64,000 bases of DNA from Eleusine coracana subsp. coracana (taxonomy: Eukaryota > Streptophyta > Magnoliopsida > Poales > Poaceae), in assembly GCA_032690845.1 (NCBI GenBank), contig CM064424.1, positions 49,241,511-49,305,510 of the forward strand, read 5' to 3'. Position 1 is the first letter of the stretch. Every line of letters starts with the position of its first letter. The notes below the pieces were generated by a model that was not told the origin of the DNA, ran no database searches, and saw only the letters and a list, made by a program, of their open reading frames with translations. A program made the position numbers and the translations under genes. Below are positions 44,110 through 56,330 of this stretch, in pieces.

Positions 44110-44566
44110 AGCTTCCAGTGGTTCTTTTCCCTCTTTTTGGTGTTGTGATGCCAAAGGGGGAGAAGCTTAGTTGGTGTTGGTGTCTAGTAGCTTTATTTTT
44201 TTCATTTTGTGAGAGTGATGGACAATTTGCTTGTGGTTTGTAAAACTGTTTTGCTTGTGTTCCTGTAAACCTCTATTTGTGTTCTAATGATTAGGATGTC
44301 TCTATTGTCTCTTGTGATGGTGTATTGTTATTTCTCTCCTTCTAGATGCATTTGTGTGATAATCATCATCATTTTCTTAACTCATTATCTCTTATGCTCA
44401 GTTATTGTATATTGTCACATATGCACCATGATAGGGGGAGCTTTTTCTTTATATATGTGCATTGTTGTTGATCATTATTATTTATATCATGCACATACTT
44501 AGGGGAAGCACAAAATGAAATTATTGCTTATTTCTATGAAATCTAGTTGTATTGTCATCAATCACC
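44110..44566 (+). other. 3' untranslated region of element D
   Basis: About 450 bp, T-rich, with two internal GGGGGAG purine strings (44154-44162 and ~44434) before the true polypurine tract. No coding signal. Confidence 0.6.
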
Positions 44567-44580
44567 AAAAAGGGGGAGAT
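44567..44580 (+). other. Polypurine tract of element D
   Basis: AAAAAGGGGGAGAT next to the 3' LTR. The adjoining 44554-44570 and LTR 44609-44625 form an inverted repeat (12 perfect pairs at the loop side). Confidence 0.88.
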
Positions 44581-46213
44581 TGAAAGTGCATCCAGGCCCC
44601 TAATTTTGTTTTGGTGATTGGCGTAAATACAATTAAGAATGGACTAATGTTTTCATTGAGTATGTGTGTAGATGACTATCTCTATTGATGAATGAAATGC
44701 ATTGAAACAAAAAGAGAAAAGAAGATGGTCAATTTGCCTCTAATTGAAAGTCCATTTTTCACTCAAGAAAAGAAGGATGAATGATGTTTTTATTTCTAAT
44801 CTTGAGCATAGGTAAACCATACTATTAAGAGGGGTATAATTTACAAATTTGGTAAAGTCAAATGCTCAATCTTTCCAAAATACCAGTTCAGTCGCCCTCT
44901 GTTTTTCCCTTTATCGGCAGTGCCAGTGGTCCTCACCGGCAGTGCCGGTCATCCCTCACAGAGGCGCTGTGATATACAGACCTTCTTTGGCGTTTGTCTT
45001 GCCAGCACCAGCAGTGCCGATGGGGCTCGTCGGCAGTGCCAGTCTGTTCCCCCAGAGAAGGGTGTTTCCTCTGTCCCTCTGCCTGTAGCTCACCGGCAGT
45101 GCCGGTCCACCCTACCAGCAGTGCCGGTCCCCTCTCCACCGAGAACTATCCTCTCGGGCTCTCTGGCTATCTGAGATTGGCATTGCCAGTCCTCGGGATC
45201 GGCAGTGCCAGTCAGGTTTGCCAGAGACCATGTCTTCTCTGTGGCTGCCTCACCGGCAGTGCCGATGCCTTGATCGGTAGTGCCGGTGCGGGCCGATTCC
45301 TTGTATGCAGATCTATGACAGTGTGTCAAAAACCCTACCGGCAGTGCCGATGACTCGATCGGAAGTGCTGGTGCGGGGTGTCCAGACAGGCCAACGACTC
45401 TTTGTATAAAAGGGATACACCCCCTCTTCGTGGACGCTGCTTGGAACCCGAAAATCACTTTGCACTTTTGATTTCCACTCTCCACACTCTCCCTCTCCAA
45501 GTCCAAGCTTCATTCCTTGAGCTAGGGTTTGAGTGAGCCATTGTTTCCTAGTGAAAAGAGCATCATTCCACTCTTGAGCATTTGATTTAACCTTCTGTGT
45601 GATTTGTGCTTGTTACTCTTGGAGCTTTGCTCCTAGACGGTTAGCGGTGTCCATAGAGCTCCCAATTTGTGTGGTGACGCCTCGAGAAGTTTGTATTATC
45701 CTCCCACAAGGGAACTGATGGTGGAAAACATGAGCTTGATCTTTGTGGTCGCTTGAGTGAGAAAAGGGCTGAAAGAGACCCGGTCCTTTGTGGACTTCTC
45801 AACGGAGACGTAGGGTTCTTTGTGAGCCCGAACTTCGGTAACAAATCTTGTGTCTCCGTATGCTCTATTATTTACTTGTTTTTTATCTACACCTAGGGCT
45901 TGCACTCGTACTTGTTATATTTGCTAGTTTTATTCATATAGCTCTTGTTTTATTATTCAGTTTTATCATTAGTGTTTCTCTTTACTACTGTTGTAACAAC
46001 TTGTCTACTTAGTAACTACGGAACCACTTAAACTAAGATCTTATACGCCTTCTGTTTGCTCATCGGCACTGCCGATCCAGCATCGGCAGTGGCCATCGGC
46101 ACAGCCGATCCACCTCACCGGCACTACCGGTCAGACTTATAAAATTGTTTAAGTCCAATTTCGCAGGATCTTTTGCTTTGCCTATTCACCCCCCCCCCTC
46201 TAGGCAACTTTTA
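44581..46213 (+). repeat. 3' LTR of element D
   Basis: Matches the 5' LTR throughout, with the U3 array (~44913-45375), TATA at 45415-45421, U5 palindromes (~46058-46138, one more set than the 5' LTR) and a 10-C run at 46189-46198. It ends CTAGGCAACTTTTA, a C to T change at the terminus. Confidence 0.95.
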
Positions 46214-46669
46214 GCGACTCCCATGGTGTTTGTAGCGAAAAACGCCCCCTCTCCCCTTACTTGATTTAGGAGCGAGGTTTTCTTTTACAGACGAATAATC
46301 CACCGAGCCCCTTTTGCGACTCCGATGGTGTCTGAAGCAAAAAATGCCCCCTCTCCCCTTAGTCAATTTGGGAGCAAAGTTTTCTTTAATGTACGAATAA
46401 TCCACTGAGCGCCTTTTGCGACTCTGATGGTGTTTGAAGCGAAAAACAACCCCCTCTCCCTTTAGTCGATTTAGGGGTGAGGTTTTCTTTTACAAACAAA
46501 TAATCCACTGAGCCCCTTTTGCGACGCCGATGGTGTTTGAAGCGAAAAACGCCCCCCTCTCCCCTTAGTTGATTTGGAGGCAAGGTGACTGCGAAAAATT
46601 ATAACTTCGTTGAGACGCGCTGGGCTTAATCAGTTACGCTTTGGGTGACTTTTGAGAAATTTCACTTCG
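46214..46669 (-). repeat. Element H: ~102-bp tandem repeat plus one 61-bp-type unit
   Basis: GCGAC-headed units start at 46214, 46316, 46418 and 46521 (period 102-103 bp), with a further copy beyond D at ~34078. After ~46590 one unit of the second repeat type begins and is interrupted at target copy CTTCG (46665-46669) by element C, resuming at 62053. Tandem repeats after pol are a known trait of Tat/Ogre elements. Confidence 0.88.
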
Positions 46670-47476
46670 TGTAAGGACCGAAGGCCTACCGAGAGGGGGG
46701 GGGGGGGGGGGGGGAGGGGTGAATCGGTGGGCCGACCACAAATCCAAATACTTCAGTTTCATGCTTCTAAAACCTAACGAGTTGTTGCAACCTAAACAAT
46801 TCTAGTAGGCCAAGACCCTATACATGCTAGTGTTTATAATGCAAAGCAAAGCGCGGAAGCTAAACACACTAGCCTATGCAAGCCATAAGTCACCCTATCA
46901 CTAGAGCACACAATTGTGGAATAGTAATGAGAGGGTCAAGGAATGCTCATGATTTTTTCCCAAGGTCTCGGAAGGATGGCGCCTTTCCCTACTCCTTGTT
47001 GGACCACTCCCGCTGGAGTCCTGGTCCCTCCCGCCACCAAGTGGAGTTCTCGCCCACGAGCCCGTAATCACTCCTCGAGTGAAGACACGGTGTGCGTCAC
47101 CGCTACACAAAGCACAAGCTCGCATCCCTAGAGAACTTGTCAGACTCCCCGAGCCGACACGGGCGCTCACTATTGATGCCCCTTCCAATGGCGGGCTCAA
47201 ACCGTGTACAAACTTGTGACGGCCTTCACAACCAATCATGATAGGCTCGATCACCGACACATAACCGGTCTAGGTCTCACCATAGACCAAGAGTAACAAC
47301 CTAGATCACACCCTCAAGGACACCCTAGCCTTAGATGTGCAAGGTAGCTCCTTGTTACTCTCACTAGCACTCTCAAGATATCCAATACCCAAGCAACGAA
47401 TTTGGGACCTTACCAAATGCTCTCAGGTATTCCACTGGACAAGAGAGGTCTCCAAGACCCAAGCAACGAACTTATA

Positions 47477-48205
47477 TGATGTAGATATGGCCCAATCTTC
47501 CGAGAGGTAAGGGGATAAACTCGAATTTGGGGAACTCGGCGTCGACGACCCAGTTTGAATCAGACACGATCCAACCCCGCAACCATTACACCAAGCACAA
47601 CTTGATTGTTCCTGCAAGCAAAATCGAGAACACAAGCAAGAGAGGATAAACACGCAATCTGAAATTGCAAATATGGATGAAGCAAATCACAAGAAAAGGT
47701 TCAAGCTCTAAACACAAAAGGACTAATCGCCACAGTGGTGTAGAACAAGAACAGGGTCCCTGGATTACTATAAAAGGACTTGTCGCCAGAGTTACAATAA
47801 TTCGATCAAGTTTCTCTCTGGAAAACTGAACTAAACAAAACCCAAAACTAAAATACGGTGGCTATTGAGTTTATGTAGGAAACAAAGATGTCCTAGGGTT
47901 GGTGGCGACCAGGGGGGCGCCCACAACATGGGCCCAAAATAGGTGGCACAACACCTTGTCATGATCACATATTATGACTCACGACCCTTTTGGAGCTAGG
48001 ACCAGAACCAAAATGACGGCGTCGTCATCCCCTTTCCAACGCATCAAAGAACGCCTCATTTGGATGTCGGATGTGGGAGATATCATCAAAACCGTGAAGG
48101 GGTGTCGGCTGAATCCAAGACGAACGTGGCGACTGAGTTGGTGACGACTTGTAACTTGGGGAAGGCCATGATATGCGTGTATCCAGCATGGTGATGTCCT
48201 CATCA
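47477..48205 (-). repeat. 3' LTR of element I
   Basis: 729 bp, TGATG...CATCA. A polypurine tract (CAAGGAGGGGAGGA in element sense, 48206-48219) lies right next to it, which fixes the element as minus strand. Confidence 0.87.
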
Positions 48206-50166
48206 TCCTCCCCTCCTTGAATTGGAGTCGCCCTCGACTCTATCTCAGCATCAATCTCCTGCAAAAGGTTAGTACTAGCAGAATGCAAAGTACAAGATAC
48301 ATGATCATCGATAGAAGATATATCATGACAAAGCATAGTATAGCAAGGTGCATCATGATTATCACAAAGATCAGTAACAGTAGATGTCATAGCAAGAAAA
48401 GCACCTCCCTTTAACTGAATAGCCTTATGTTAAACATCAAAAAGTTGTTTGTTATCATGTTTATTCTCAGTATTTTCAGCAAGCAGTTTAAAATGATTTC
48501 TAATATCAGCAGGCAATAACGGATGCAAAGTAATATTCCTATCCTTATGCACGAATATTATGTATTTGTTCTACCATGGTGGGCAGCATCCGTATCATAT
48601 TCCCATGCACGGCCTAATAAAAGCGAACATGCTTGCATAGCTACAACATGAAAATCCGCAAAGTCTTGATAAGAACCTACTGAAAAGTGTATGCGTGCTG
48701 ATCGAGTTACCTGTGCCGTACCACTATTGTTATTTGATGTGGTAGGGCTGATGTAGTGCATGCGTGGTCAAGCCAAGTTTGCTTACCAAATCAGAACTTA
48801 CCAAGTTGTTACAGCTCCCAGTATCAATGATGGTGAGAACACGGTGGTCCGCAACAATGAAGTACATGTAGAATAAATTGTTGCGTTGTTGTTCTTCCTC
48901 TTGTCCCACCCAAGTGGTCAACACACGCTGCACAATGAGGCTAGGAAAGCCCGTGGTGGCAGCAATAGAATCAATGGCGGTAGTCTCCTGCTCCTCCGTC
49001 AAATCTGCAACAAGGTTAGGCATACGAGCAAATTCATCTTCAACATCACTAGAACTTTCATACCCATCAGCGATAGCGATGAAAGCACGACGACTAGGGC
49101 AATCCTTCATGACATGTCCCATGCCCTAGCAGCGGTGGCAAATAATGGTGGTGGAGGAGCCACTCCTAGTACCGGAAGTAGTAACCTTCTTCTGGTGTTG
49201 GTGCTGCACACTAGATGATTGCGCTGCAGAAGTAGGCGCAAGTGGAAAAGTTGTTGCTGGTGTCTTAGCAACATGACTCTTCAAGTTCTCTACTCCAGTG
49301 CATTGCTGGAGATATTGCTCAGTGTTGGACCTGCAAGATTGTTGTGGAAGGCGTCCCTGTACTTCTCGTTCAGCCTTAAGAGCAATATGATACAATTGGC
49401 TGAATCTATTCCACTCTTTATAGTCAACAATATTCTGGATATCACGGTTCAAACCACCAAAAAATCTATCACTAGTTTCAACATCATCTTTATGTATATC
49501 ACAACGTGCTAAACCAATAAGCAATTCCTGATAATATTCCTCTACTGTTTTACTACCTTGTGTTAAAGATTGTAATTTCAAACGTAAATCACGTTGGTAA
49601 TAAGGAGGAACAAAACGAGATTTCATGCGTTGTTTCAAAATAGGCCAAGTGGCAGGTATAGCAGCATTAGTATTGCAAAGATCATTCCACCAAAAGAGAG
49701 CAAAACCTGTAAACTCACTAGTAGCAAGTCTAACTCTATGCTCAGTAGGAACTAAATGAGAATTAAATTTCTATTCAATAGCAAGTTCCCAATCTAAGTA
49801 TGCTTCAGGATCAGCACTACCGGCAAAAGGTGGTATGTTAAATTTGGGCTTAACAAAAGTATCAGTATTACCATGATTGTTATTACCTCCCATACCGTGT
49901 CGATTACGGTGAAGACGGTCTGCATCACGGTCAAAATCATCAGCAGCAGCAGCTCGTTGAGGTGGAGGTCGTCGTTCAACATCCTCAATGCGGTGGACAA
50001 CAGTGTTGATATGACCCATCAACTCGGCAAACTTCGTTTCCATGAATGTACGCTGGTCCGCAAGAAGCTTCGTGAGCTCGGCCTTGGAGACACAATCATT
50101 GAAGTCTGTAGGGGACTCCAACTCTCCAGGTGTCCCTTTCCCTTTCTCTGACATGGTTAAAAGCAA
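48206..50166 (-). pseudogene. Element I gag-protease gene ending before RT
   Basis: In element sense the frame starts with MSEKGKGTPGEL a few codons after 50166. It has the gypsy gag core (FNIPPFAGSADPEAYLDWEL, then the QRMKSRFVPPYY region), a zinc knuckle with its third position changed (CHRC, stop, GMGHVMKDC), and a retropepsin domain with DTGS near 48830 and ACSLLLGRAWEYD near 48600. TAG codons at 49771-49773 and 49126-49128 stand where Gln is expected. A frameshift lies near 48740. After the protease only ~330 bp of Asp/Glu-containing tail remains before the polypurine tract, where RT, RNase H and integrase would be expected. Confidence 0.83.
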
Positions 50167-50775
50167 AAGATAACACTAAACAAAAAGATTAGCCCTATCA
50201 ACTAGCAGGCAGCAGAGGGTGTAGAAAGTGGAAAACAATATCAGAAGCAATGTATCACAATCTTGCAAGTGTTCTTACCAAAGCCAAACAGGTCGACACA
50301 ATCTGTAGTTGAGCTTGGGTGTAACAGTTGCAAGGAAGAAACCTGTGCTGCAATATGTATAGCTTGGAAGATTAATATGTATGTCAATGGAACATAATTT
50401 AATAATAGATAGTAGCACTGAATAAATGTCCAAAGCAGTGTCCTAATTATTGGCAAAAGAATCATGTTCGAAAACAGTTGTGACAGCAAGAACAATGGCA
50501 AAGGCAGCAAGGAATAAAACAGACTTCACAGACTTAGAATTTTCAGGGCGGGGGGGGGGGGGGGTGCAAATCAAAATCTTGATTTTTTTGTATAATTTTT
50601 CCACTATTTTTCTGTGATAGAGGAACACAAAGGAAGGAACCACAAGAAGTTTCAACTCAAACAAAGGGTAGGCAAAATCTCAAAGTTTCACCGAAAGCAC
50701 TATTTTTAACTTGACCGAAAGCACTATTTTTAACTAGGCAAAATCTCAAAGTTTCAATTTTTTGACGAGGGCACA
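50167..50775 (-). other. Leader region of element I
   Basis: No clear primer-binding site follows the LTR end at 50776; the first bases in element sense are TGTGCCCTCGTC. A short duplication of CCGAAAGCACTATTTTTAAC occurs at ~50693 and ~50715, and a 12-G run near 50551. Non-coding. Confidence 0.5.
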
Positions 50776-51540
50776 TGATGTAAATATGGCCCGATCTTCC
50801 GAGAGGTAAGGGGATAAACTCGAATTTTGGGAACTCGGCATCGACGACCCGGCTTGAATCAGACAAGATCCAACCCCGCAACCATTACACCAAGCACAAC
50901 TTGATTGTTCCTGCAAGCGAAATCGAGAACACAAGCAAGAGAGGATAAACACGCAATCTGAAATTGCAAATATGGATGAAGCAAATCACAAGAAAAGGTT
51001 CAAGCTCTGAACACAAAATGACTAATCGCCACAGTGGTGTAGAACAAGAACAGGGGCCCTAGATTACTGTAAAAGGACTTGTCGCCACAGTTACAACAAT
51101 TCGATCAAGTTTCTCTCTGGAAAACTGAACTAAACAAAACCCGAAACTAAAAGACGGCGGCTACTGAGTTTATGTAGGATACAAAGACGTCCTAGGGTTG
51201 GGGGTGACCAGGGGGGGGGCGCCCACAACATGGGCTTAAGGCCCGACACGATACATGGCCATGTTGGCCCAAAATAGGTGGCACAACAACTTGTCATGGT
51301 CACATATTATGAGTCACGACCCTTCTGGAGCTAGGACCAGAACCAAAACAACGGCGTCGTCGTCCTCTTTCCAACGCATCAAAGAACGCCTCGTTTGGAC
51401 GTCGGATGTGGGAGATATCATCAAAACCGTGAAGGGGTGTCGGCTGAATTCGAGATGAATGCGGCGACCGAGTTGGTGACGACTTGTAACTTGGGGAAGG
51501 CCATGATATGCGCATATCCAGTATGGTGATGTCCTCATCA
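50776..51540 (-). repeat. Internal LTR copy of element I
   Basis: 765 bp, TGATGTAAATATGG to GTCCTCATCA, matching 47477-48205 along its length. The G run before CGCCCACAAC differs between the three copies (6, 9 and 12 G). Confidence 0.87.
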
Positions 51541-52565
51541 GCACTGTGTGGGTCACCTCAACTTTGAGTCAAGAATCTGTTGTAAAAATTTCAGCCCAAT
51601 CAGAGCAACGAGCGAAAAGTTATGCCTGTTTTACCGAAGGTATGTCAAGATAGGGTTTGAGGGGTGACGGGGGGGGGGGGGGGGGGGAACCGAATCGGGT
51701 AGGGTTTTTTTGTTAGCAACAGATTATGAGTGTGGTGGGCGGGTGACACGATGGAGAATCCAATGGAAAATACGATGGTGATGGTGGTGTGCAGTGGAGA
51801 TCAAAACACAAACCGAATCGAAACACAAATTCAAACCAGCAACTGAACTCGACAAGGACACAAACTCAACACTACGGACTCTGAAATTAAATAATGCAAA
51901 GGCTAAACAATGTCTGGGATGGTGGGGAAATATTTTTTTGTAGGCTTTTTCGTGGACAAAAGGTAATGAACACAAACGAATCTAAAGGGAAGAACACAAT
52001 AATACCTCACGAGGAACCTAGGAATCTGATTACTGTAAAAGGACTAATCACCACAGTGGTGTAGAACAAGAACAGGGGCCCTGGATTACTGTAAAAGGAC
52101 TTGTCGCCACAGTTACAATAATTCGATCAAGTTTCTCTCTGGAAAACTGAACTAAACAAAACCCGAAACTAAAAGACGGCGGCTACTGAGTTTATGTAGG
52201 ATACAAAGACGTCCTAGGGTTGGGGGCGACCAGGGGGGGGGGGGCGCCCACAACATGGGCTTAAGGCCCGACACGATACATGGCCAAGTTGGCCCAAAAT
52301 AGGTGGCACATCACCTTGTCATGGTCACATATTATGACTCATGACCCTTCTGGAGCTAGGACCAGAACCAAAACAATGGCGTCATCGTCCCCTTTCCAAC
52401 GCATCAAGGAACGCCTTGTTTGGATGTCGGATGTGGGAGATATCATCAAAACTGTGAAGGGGTGTTGGCTGAATCCAAGACGAACGTGGCGACCGAGTTG
52501 GTGACGACTTGTAACTTGGGGAAGGCCATGATATGCGCGTATCCAGCATGGTGGTGTCCTCATCA
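51541..52565 (-). repeat. Unplaced 490 bp plus partial third LTR of element I
   Basis: 51541-52033 matches nothing else in the window that I can see and has a ~19-G run near 51670. From ~52034 to 52565 the sequence again matches the LTR. The junction shares GATTACTGTAAAAGGACT with an inner LTR site (~52085), so it may have formed by recombination at that short match. Confidence 0.7.
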
Positions 52566-53450
52566 TTATATAGGCTCCCAACCTCAAACTAGTCGTTGCT
52601 CCACGAAATCAGCTTTCTGGGCCTCCAGACCGGACTGTCCAGTGACTGCCTGACCAGACCGTCCGGTCACTGCAAACTAAGGTCCAACGGCTCTCTGCCC
52701 TGTGCTGAACTCCTGCTGACCAGACTGTCCGGTCACTGGACCAGACCATCTGGTCCGCTTTCTCTCTCCATTCTAGGAAGGTCTACAAATTGCAACCTCT
52801 CTGTCGTCCCTGCACTCCTACTGACCGGACCGTCTGGTCAGCAGACCAGACCGTCCGGTCTGTATGGAGTCTCCTGTAGTCAGAGTCCTTGCTCCTCACA
52901 CTAAGTCCTAGAAAACTCCATATAGTGACCGTACAGTCCGGTCACCTCTGACCCCTCTCTACGGTCACTACATCCAGAAGATGAAACTTGTTGTTCTCGC
53001 TAGACTTGGTTTCCTGGCTTCTCCGAACAGCTCCTTGGCTTCTCCACTGTCACCTAGTGCCTGCGATTTCACCGAGCAACCTTGCACATCATCAACTAGA
53101 CATGACCTAAGAGAATAACCTAGACCCTCTTGATAGTCCGGTTTTTCCTATGGACTCAAAGCTCTAACAACTACTCAAGTATTCCAAACACTTGCACCAT
53201 AGCTTGTCCTCCGCTTTGATCCATCTCCATCAACCCTTGGACTCCATCAAGTTCACAAGCTTCCATGCTTGCGGTCATTCTCATCAATCTCCAAGGACAC
53301 CATCATCCATATGATTTGTAATGGAGTTAAGACATGATTCCTACATAGACAACACTCGTGTAGATGTTAGCCCACAATTTCATAGTTGTCATCTATCACC
53401 AAAACATCCAAACCACGGGGATCCAATCATCAATGGTCATGAAGCTTACA

Positions 53451-53466
53451 ATCTCCCCCTTTTTGG
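53451..53466 (-). other. Polypurine tract of element C
   Basis: AAAAAGGGGGAGAT in element sense beside the 3' LTR. The plus-strand segments 53461-53476 and 53388-53404 form an inverted repeat with 15 of 16 pairs. Confidence 0.88.
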
Positions 53467-54083
53467 TGATTGATGATAACCACTACTTAATTAAAAAAAA
53501 CTTCAATGAATAACCAGACTAAACAAGCTACACAAAGATTGAGAGGAACCATAACAACATAAGAGAGAAAACACATAAGGTCCTGCTCAATTAAGTAACA
53601 TCTAGAGACATAAGGAAAAGAGAGAAGAGCATACTCTAGATGAAAATGCATGCATGTCATGGCAATATATTGAATGAAAGCATAAGGACATGCAATGCAA
53701 GGCATAAATGATGAGATGCAACGAGATAGCATGGCAATACATAAGAATTAAATAAAAAGCATTCATCATCATGATATCATATGTAGGCATATAAGATAAT
53801 CAATAAATACAAGCACTGCATATGAAAGAAAATAAACCAAGTGAGATCAAAATGAGTCAAACATAAATGAATGAAAACCATGACTCATCATAATCCATGA
53901 ACAACGAATAACTCCTCAAAAAAAGAACCAAATGGTCTATCTCCCAAAACCTCGTAGCTCCCCCTAGATACAAGCTACTCTCGAGCGTAACAAGATCACA
54001 CTCCCACTCTCCCTAGACCTAGTATCTTCTCCCCCTTTGGCAACAAGCACCAAAAAGCCAACAAGGCGGGAAAAGATGAACAA
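53467..54083 (-). other. 3' untranslated region of element C
   Basis: About 600 bp, AT-rich, with many ATG/CAT-rich strings but no recognisable protein. A GGGGAGCTACG string at ~53955 in element sense is a further purine tract. Confidence 0.6.
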
Positions 54084-56330
54084 CTAAGCGCTCGTGGTCG
54101 AAGGAAGTGGTGCAGCGATGTCTTCTGTGGGCTTTGCTCTTGGCTACTCCTGAGGTGGATCCTACTGTGCTCCCTGAGCCTGTGCCGCCTGAGCATCCAG
54201 CTGATCAAATAAATCAAGGTCTACAGGCGACTCAGACCTGCTGTCCTGTGCTGCTATAGTGACTGTGGCAGTCTCCTGAGCTGAATTCTGGAGTAGTATG
54301 AGGTCTACCACATCCTACTGAGAGAAACCTCCACGAACAAGATCCTTTGCTGCCTGAGTAGTAAGAGTGGAAACTGTGGCAGTAAGAGGTGGAGCTGAAG
54401 CTGTAGCTATCTCTGGGGTGGTCTAGGAGTCTGCACGAGTAGTGTGAACAATGTCTGAGAACAGACTCCTGACCGGTATGTGCTGTGAACTAGAGGGTCC
54501 TGCCATCTGCGAGCTAGAAGAGTGTGAGGGCGAAACAAACAACACTAACATAGAAAAGGCTGACACGAGAGAGAGCTGTGCTGAAGAGAAAGTCTATCCT
54601 GCTCCCCCTGTCGGTAAGACCCCTGAGAGTGATAGTCCCCTGGACTATGCTATCATTAGTGCAGTGAAGGGTCCTGGCTGAGTCTGCAGCTGCTGAAACT
54701 AGAGAATCACTGAAGGTCCTGGCTGCTGACCGGTCTGCCTCTGAGTAAGCTCCGTCATTTGTGTCACTAGAGCGGAGACAAGGGCCATCTGCTGATGCTG
54801 AAGCTCTGCCTGTCCTCTGATCAGCTCCATCATCTGACGTCTGTCCTCTGAAACACTCTGTATAAACTCACCCAACCGTCCTGCAAGTGCTGTTACTGTG
54901 ACAGTGTCCTCAGACTGCGAACCTGTCGGCTGGGGAGGCGCTCCTATACTGGCTGACTCAGGAATCACCATCTCTGGCTGAGCTGCCTGGTCGTGTAGTA
55001 CCGGTGACTCCTGCTCCTCCTCTTCTGTGTGCAGGCTGGAGGTAGACAGTGATCCCCCGGGGACTCTGGATGAGTTGCCGGTGGTCACCTCAGGGAGAGC
55101 GTCGTACTGCTCCTCCATCACTAGGCCCATCCTCCTCAAGAGATAGCAAATGTAGGGCCCATAGACCAAGTGACGTCCTCCAACCCTCTCAGAAATAACC
55201 TCCTCTATCTCCCCAATGAAGAGGTCCGCTATGTCAAGGGTCTTCCTCCTCAAGATAGCTGCTACAACCCACTGGTGTAAGAGTGTGAACTCCTCTCTGT
55301 AGCCAAACCTGGGAATGATAGTCCTGGTGACTATCTCTCTCACCACCTTGGCCTCTGCAGTAGGTCTAGCAGGGCCTCTCTCAAAGCCTGGAGTGTGGGG
55401 AGGTGGGAAAGCAATCGACACAAGGTCGTCTGAAGGCAGCTTCCCTCCCTGTGGTCTGTGGGGTGGCTCCAGTGTACCGTAGGCACTTCTGTAAAGCTGG
55501 AAGTCTGAAGCAAGGAGTCCTAGGTGGGCGATCAGATCCTCTCTAGTGACTCGTTGTGGCTACCCTCTGAACAAGAACCAGAACTCTGAGCGGTCTCTAG
55601 CAACCCACAATGTCGCGTAGAAGTCCAGAACTATATCCTCCCTGAACCTGAGTGGAGCAGTGACTAGGTCAGCTAGTCCTGGCAGATACGAGAAGTACTG
55701 ATCCATGTCTGTGCCTGTGGCCCTCCTCATGGCCTGGTAGGTGGTGTACTGCTGCGTTACAAGCACCCTGTCTCTCGTCTTCAAGGCCACACAATGTCTT
55801 AGGCCCTCTCCTATCATCCTCTGGAGCACTGTCCCGTACCTCTCTCCACCAGCGAGGTCATGGGGAACTAGCACCCACTACTCACAGGACACGAACCGTA
55901 GTACCTTAAGGTCCTTTGCAGGAACCTTGAGGATGTCCGGCTCTCCGGCTGCCTGTACCAGTCTCTGTAGCCTCCTCGTGCACACCTCACAAGTGCACCT
56001 CGGGTCTTCTGCCTGGTGAGCTGTCCTCTATGGAACAGTCTACTCTGCCTCCTCCTCTGACTCCTCCTCAACCAGCTCCTCAGACTCTGTCTCTCAGGTC
56101 TCCTCTCCAGTCTCCTTCTTCTCGGACTCCTCCTCCTGCTGCCTGGAGGATCCCTGATCCGCAGTTCTCAATGATCTCCCCTGAGGGGAAACCGAAGTAT
56201 GCTGTGGCCACGGCGGTGGCACAACTCCGACTGCTAGAGGTGCAGTCCTTTGCCTGTTGCTCCTCCTCAAACCCTGGTCCTCAGCTGGCTAGCTGATCCT
56301 CAGACGTGAGCCAGGTGTCCTGCATGACTG
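54084..56330 (-). pseudogene. Element C ORF3 (same class as D ORF3)
   Basis: One frame can be followed from ~56330 down to TAG 54084-54086 with no frameshift. It has an Arg/Ser-rich basic start (RRSNRQRTAPLAV), a Glu-rich acid stretch (~56050-56130), then a domain with QYFSYLPGLADLV, DFYATLWVARDRSEFW (~55600) and LVYGPYICYLLRRMG (~55150). A Ser/Thr/Glu linker and a coiled coil follow (LGEFIQSVSEDRRQMMEL). FYATLW and the VYGPY segment align with FYATMW and IYAPY in D. Most of its many stops are TAG at likely Gln positions. The exact N-terminus is not fixed. Confidence 0.65.

Larger units (their letters stand above)
34183..46213 (+). mobile_element. Sirevirus element D with gag, pol and ORF3, inserted in H
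   Basis: LTRs at 34183-35789 and 44581-46213 bound gag, protease, integrase, RT/RNase H, a 1.1-kb spacer and ORF3. The target copies are GTGAC (34178-34182) and GCGAC (46214-46218); the single difference is CpG to TpG. The last base pair step of the 3' LTR also shows a C to T change (TTTA for TTCA). It is the only element here with a full set of coding regions, but gag and integrase carry frameshifts. RT/RNase H is one open frame. Confidence 0.95.
47477..52565 (-). mobile_element. Pol-less gypsy-type element I in the C LTR
   Basis: Ends TGATGTAGATATGG and GTCCTCATCA with target copies TTATA (47472-47476 and 52566-52570). It contains three LTR copies: 47477-48205, 50776-51540 and a partial one ~52034-52565. 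Gag-protease lies between the first two and ~490 bp of unplaced sequence between the last two. No RT or integrase is found. The third LTR suggests recombination between copies or a rearranged element that moved as a unit. Confidence 0.87.
46670..53450 (-). repeat. 3' LTR of element C, interrupted by element I
   Basis: The two halves are 46670-47476 and 52566-53450. Without I and one TTATA the LTR is about 1.69 kb, close to the 1664 bp of the 5' copy. A 20-G run lies at 46695-46714. Palindromes are at ~52629-52960. Confidence 0.92.
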
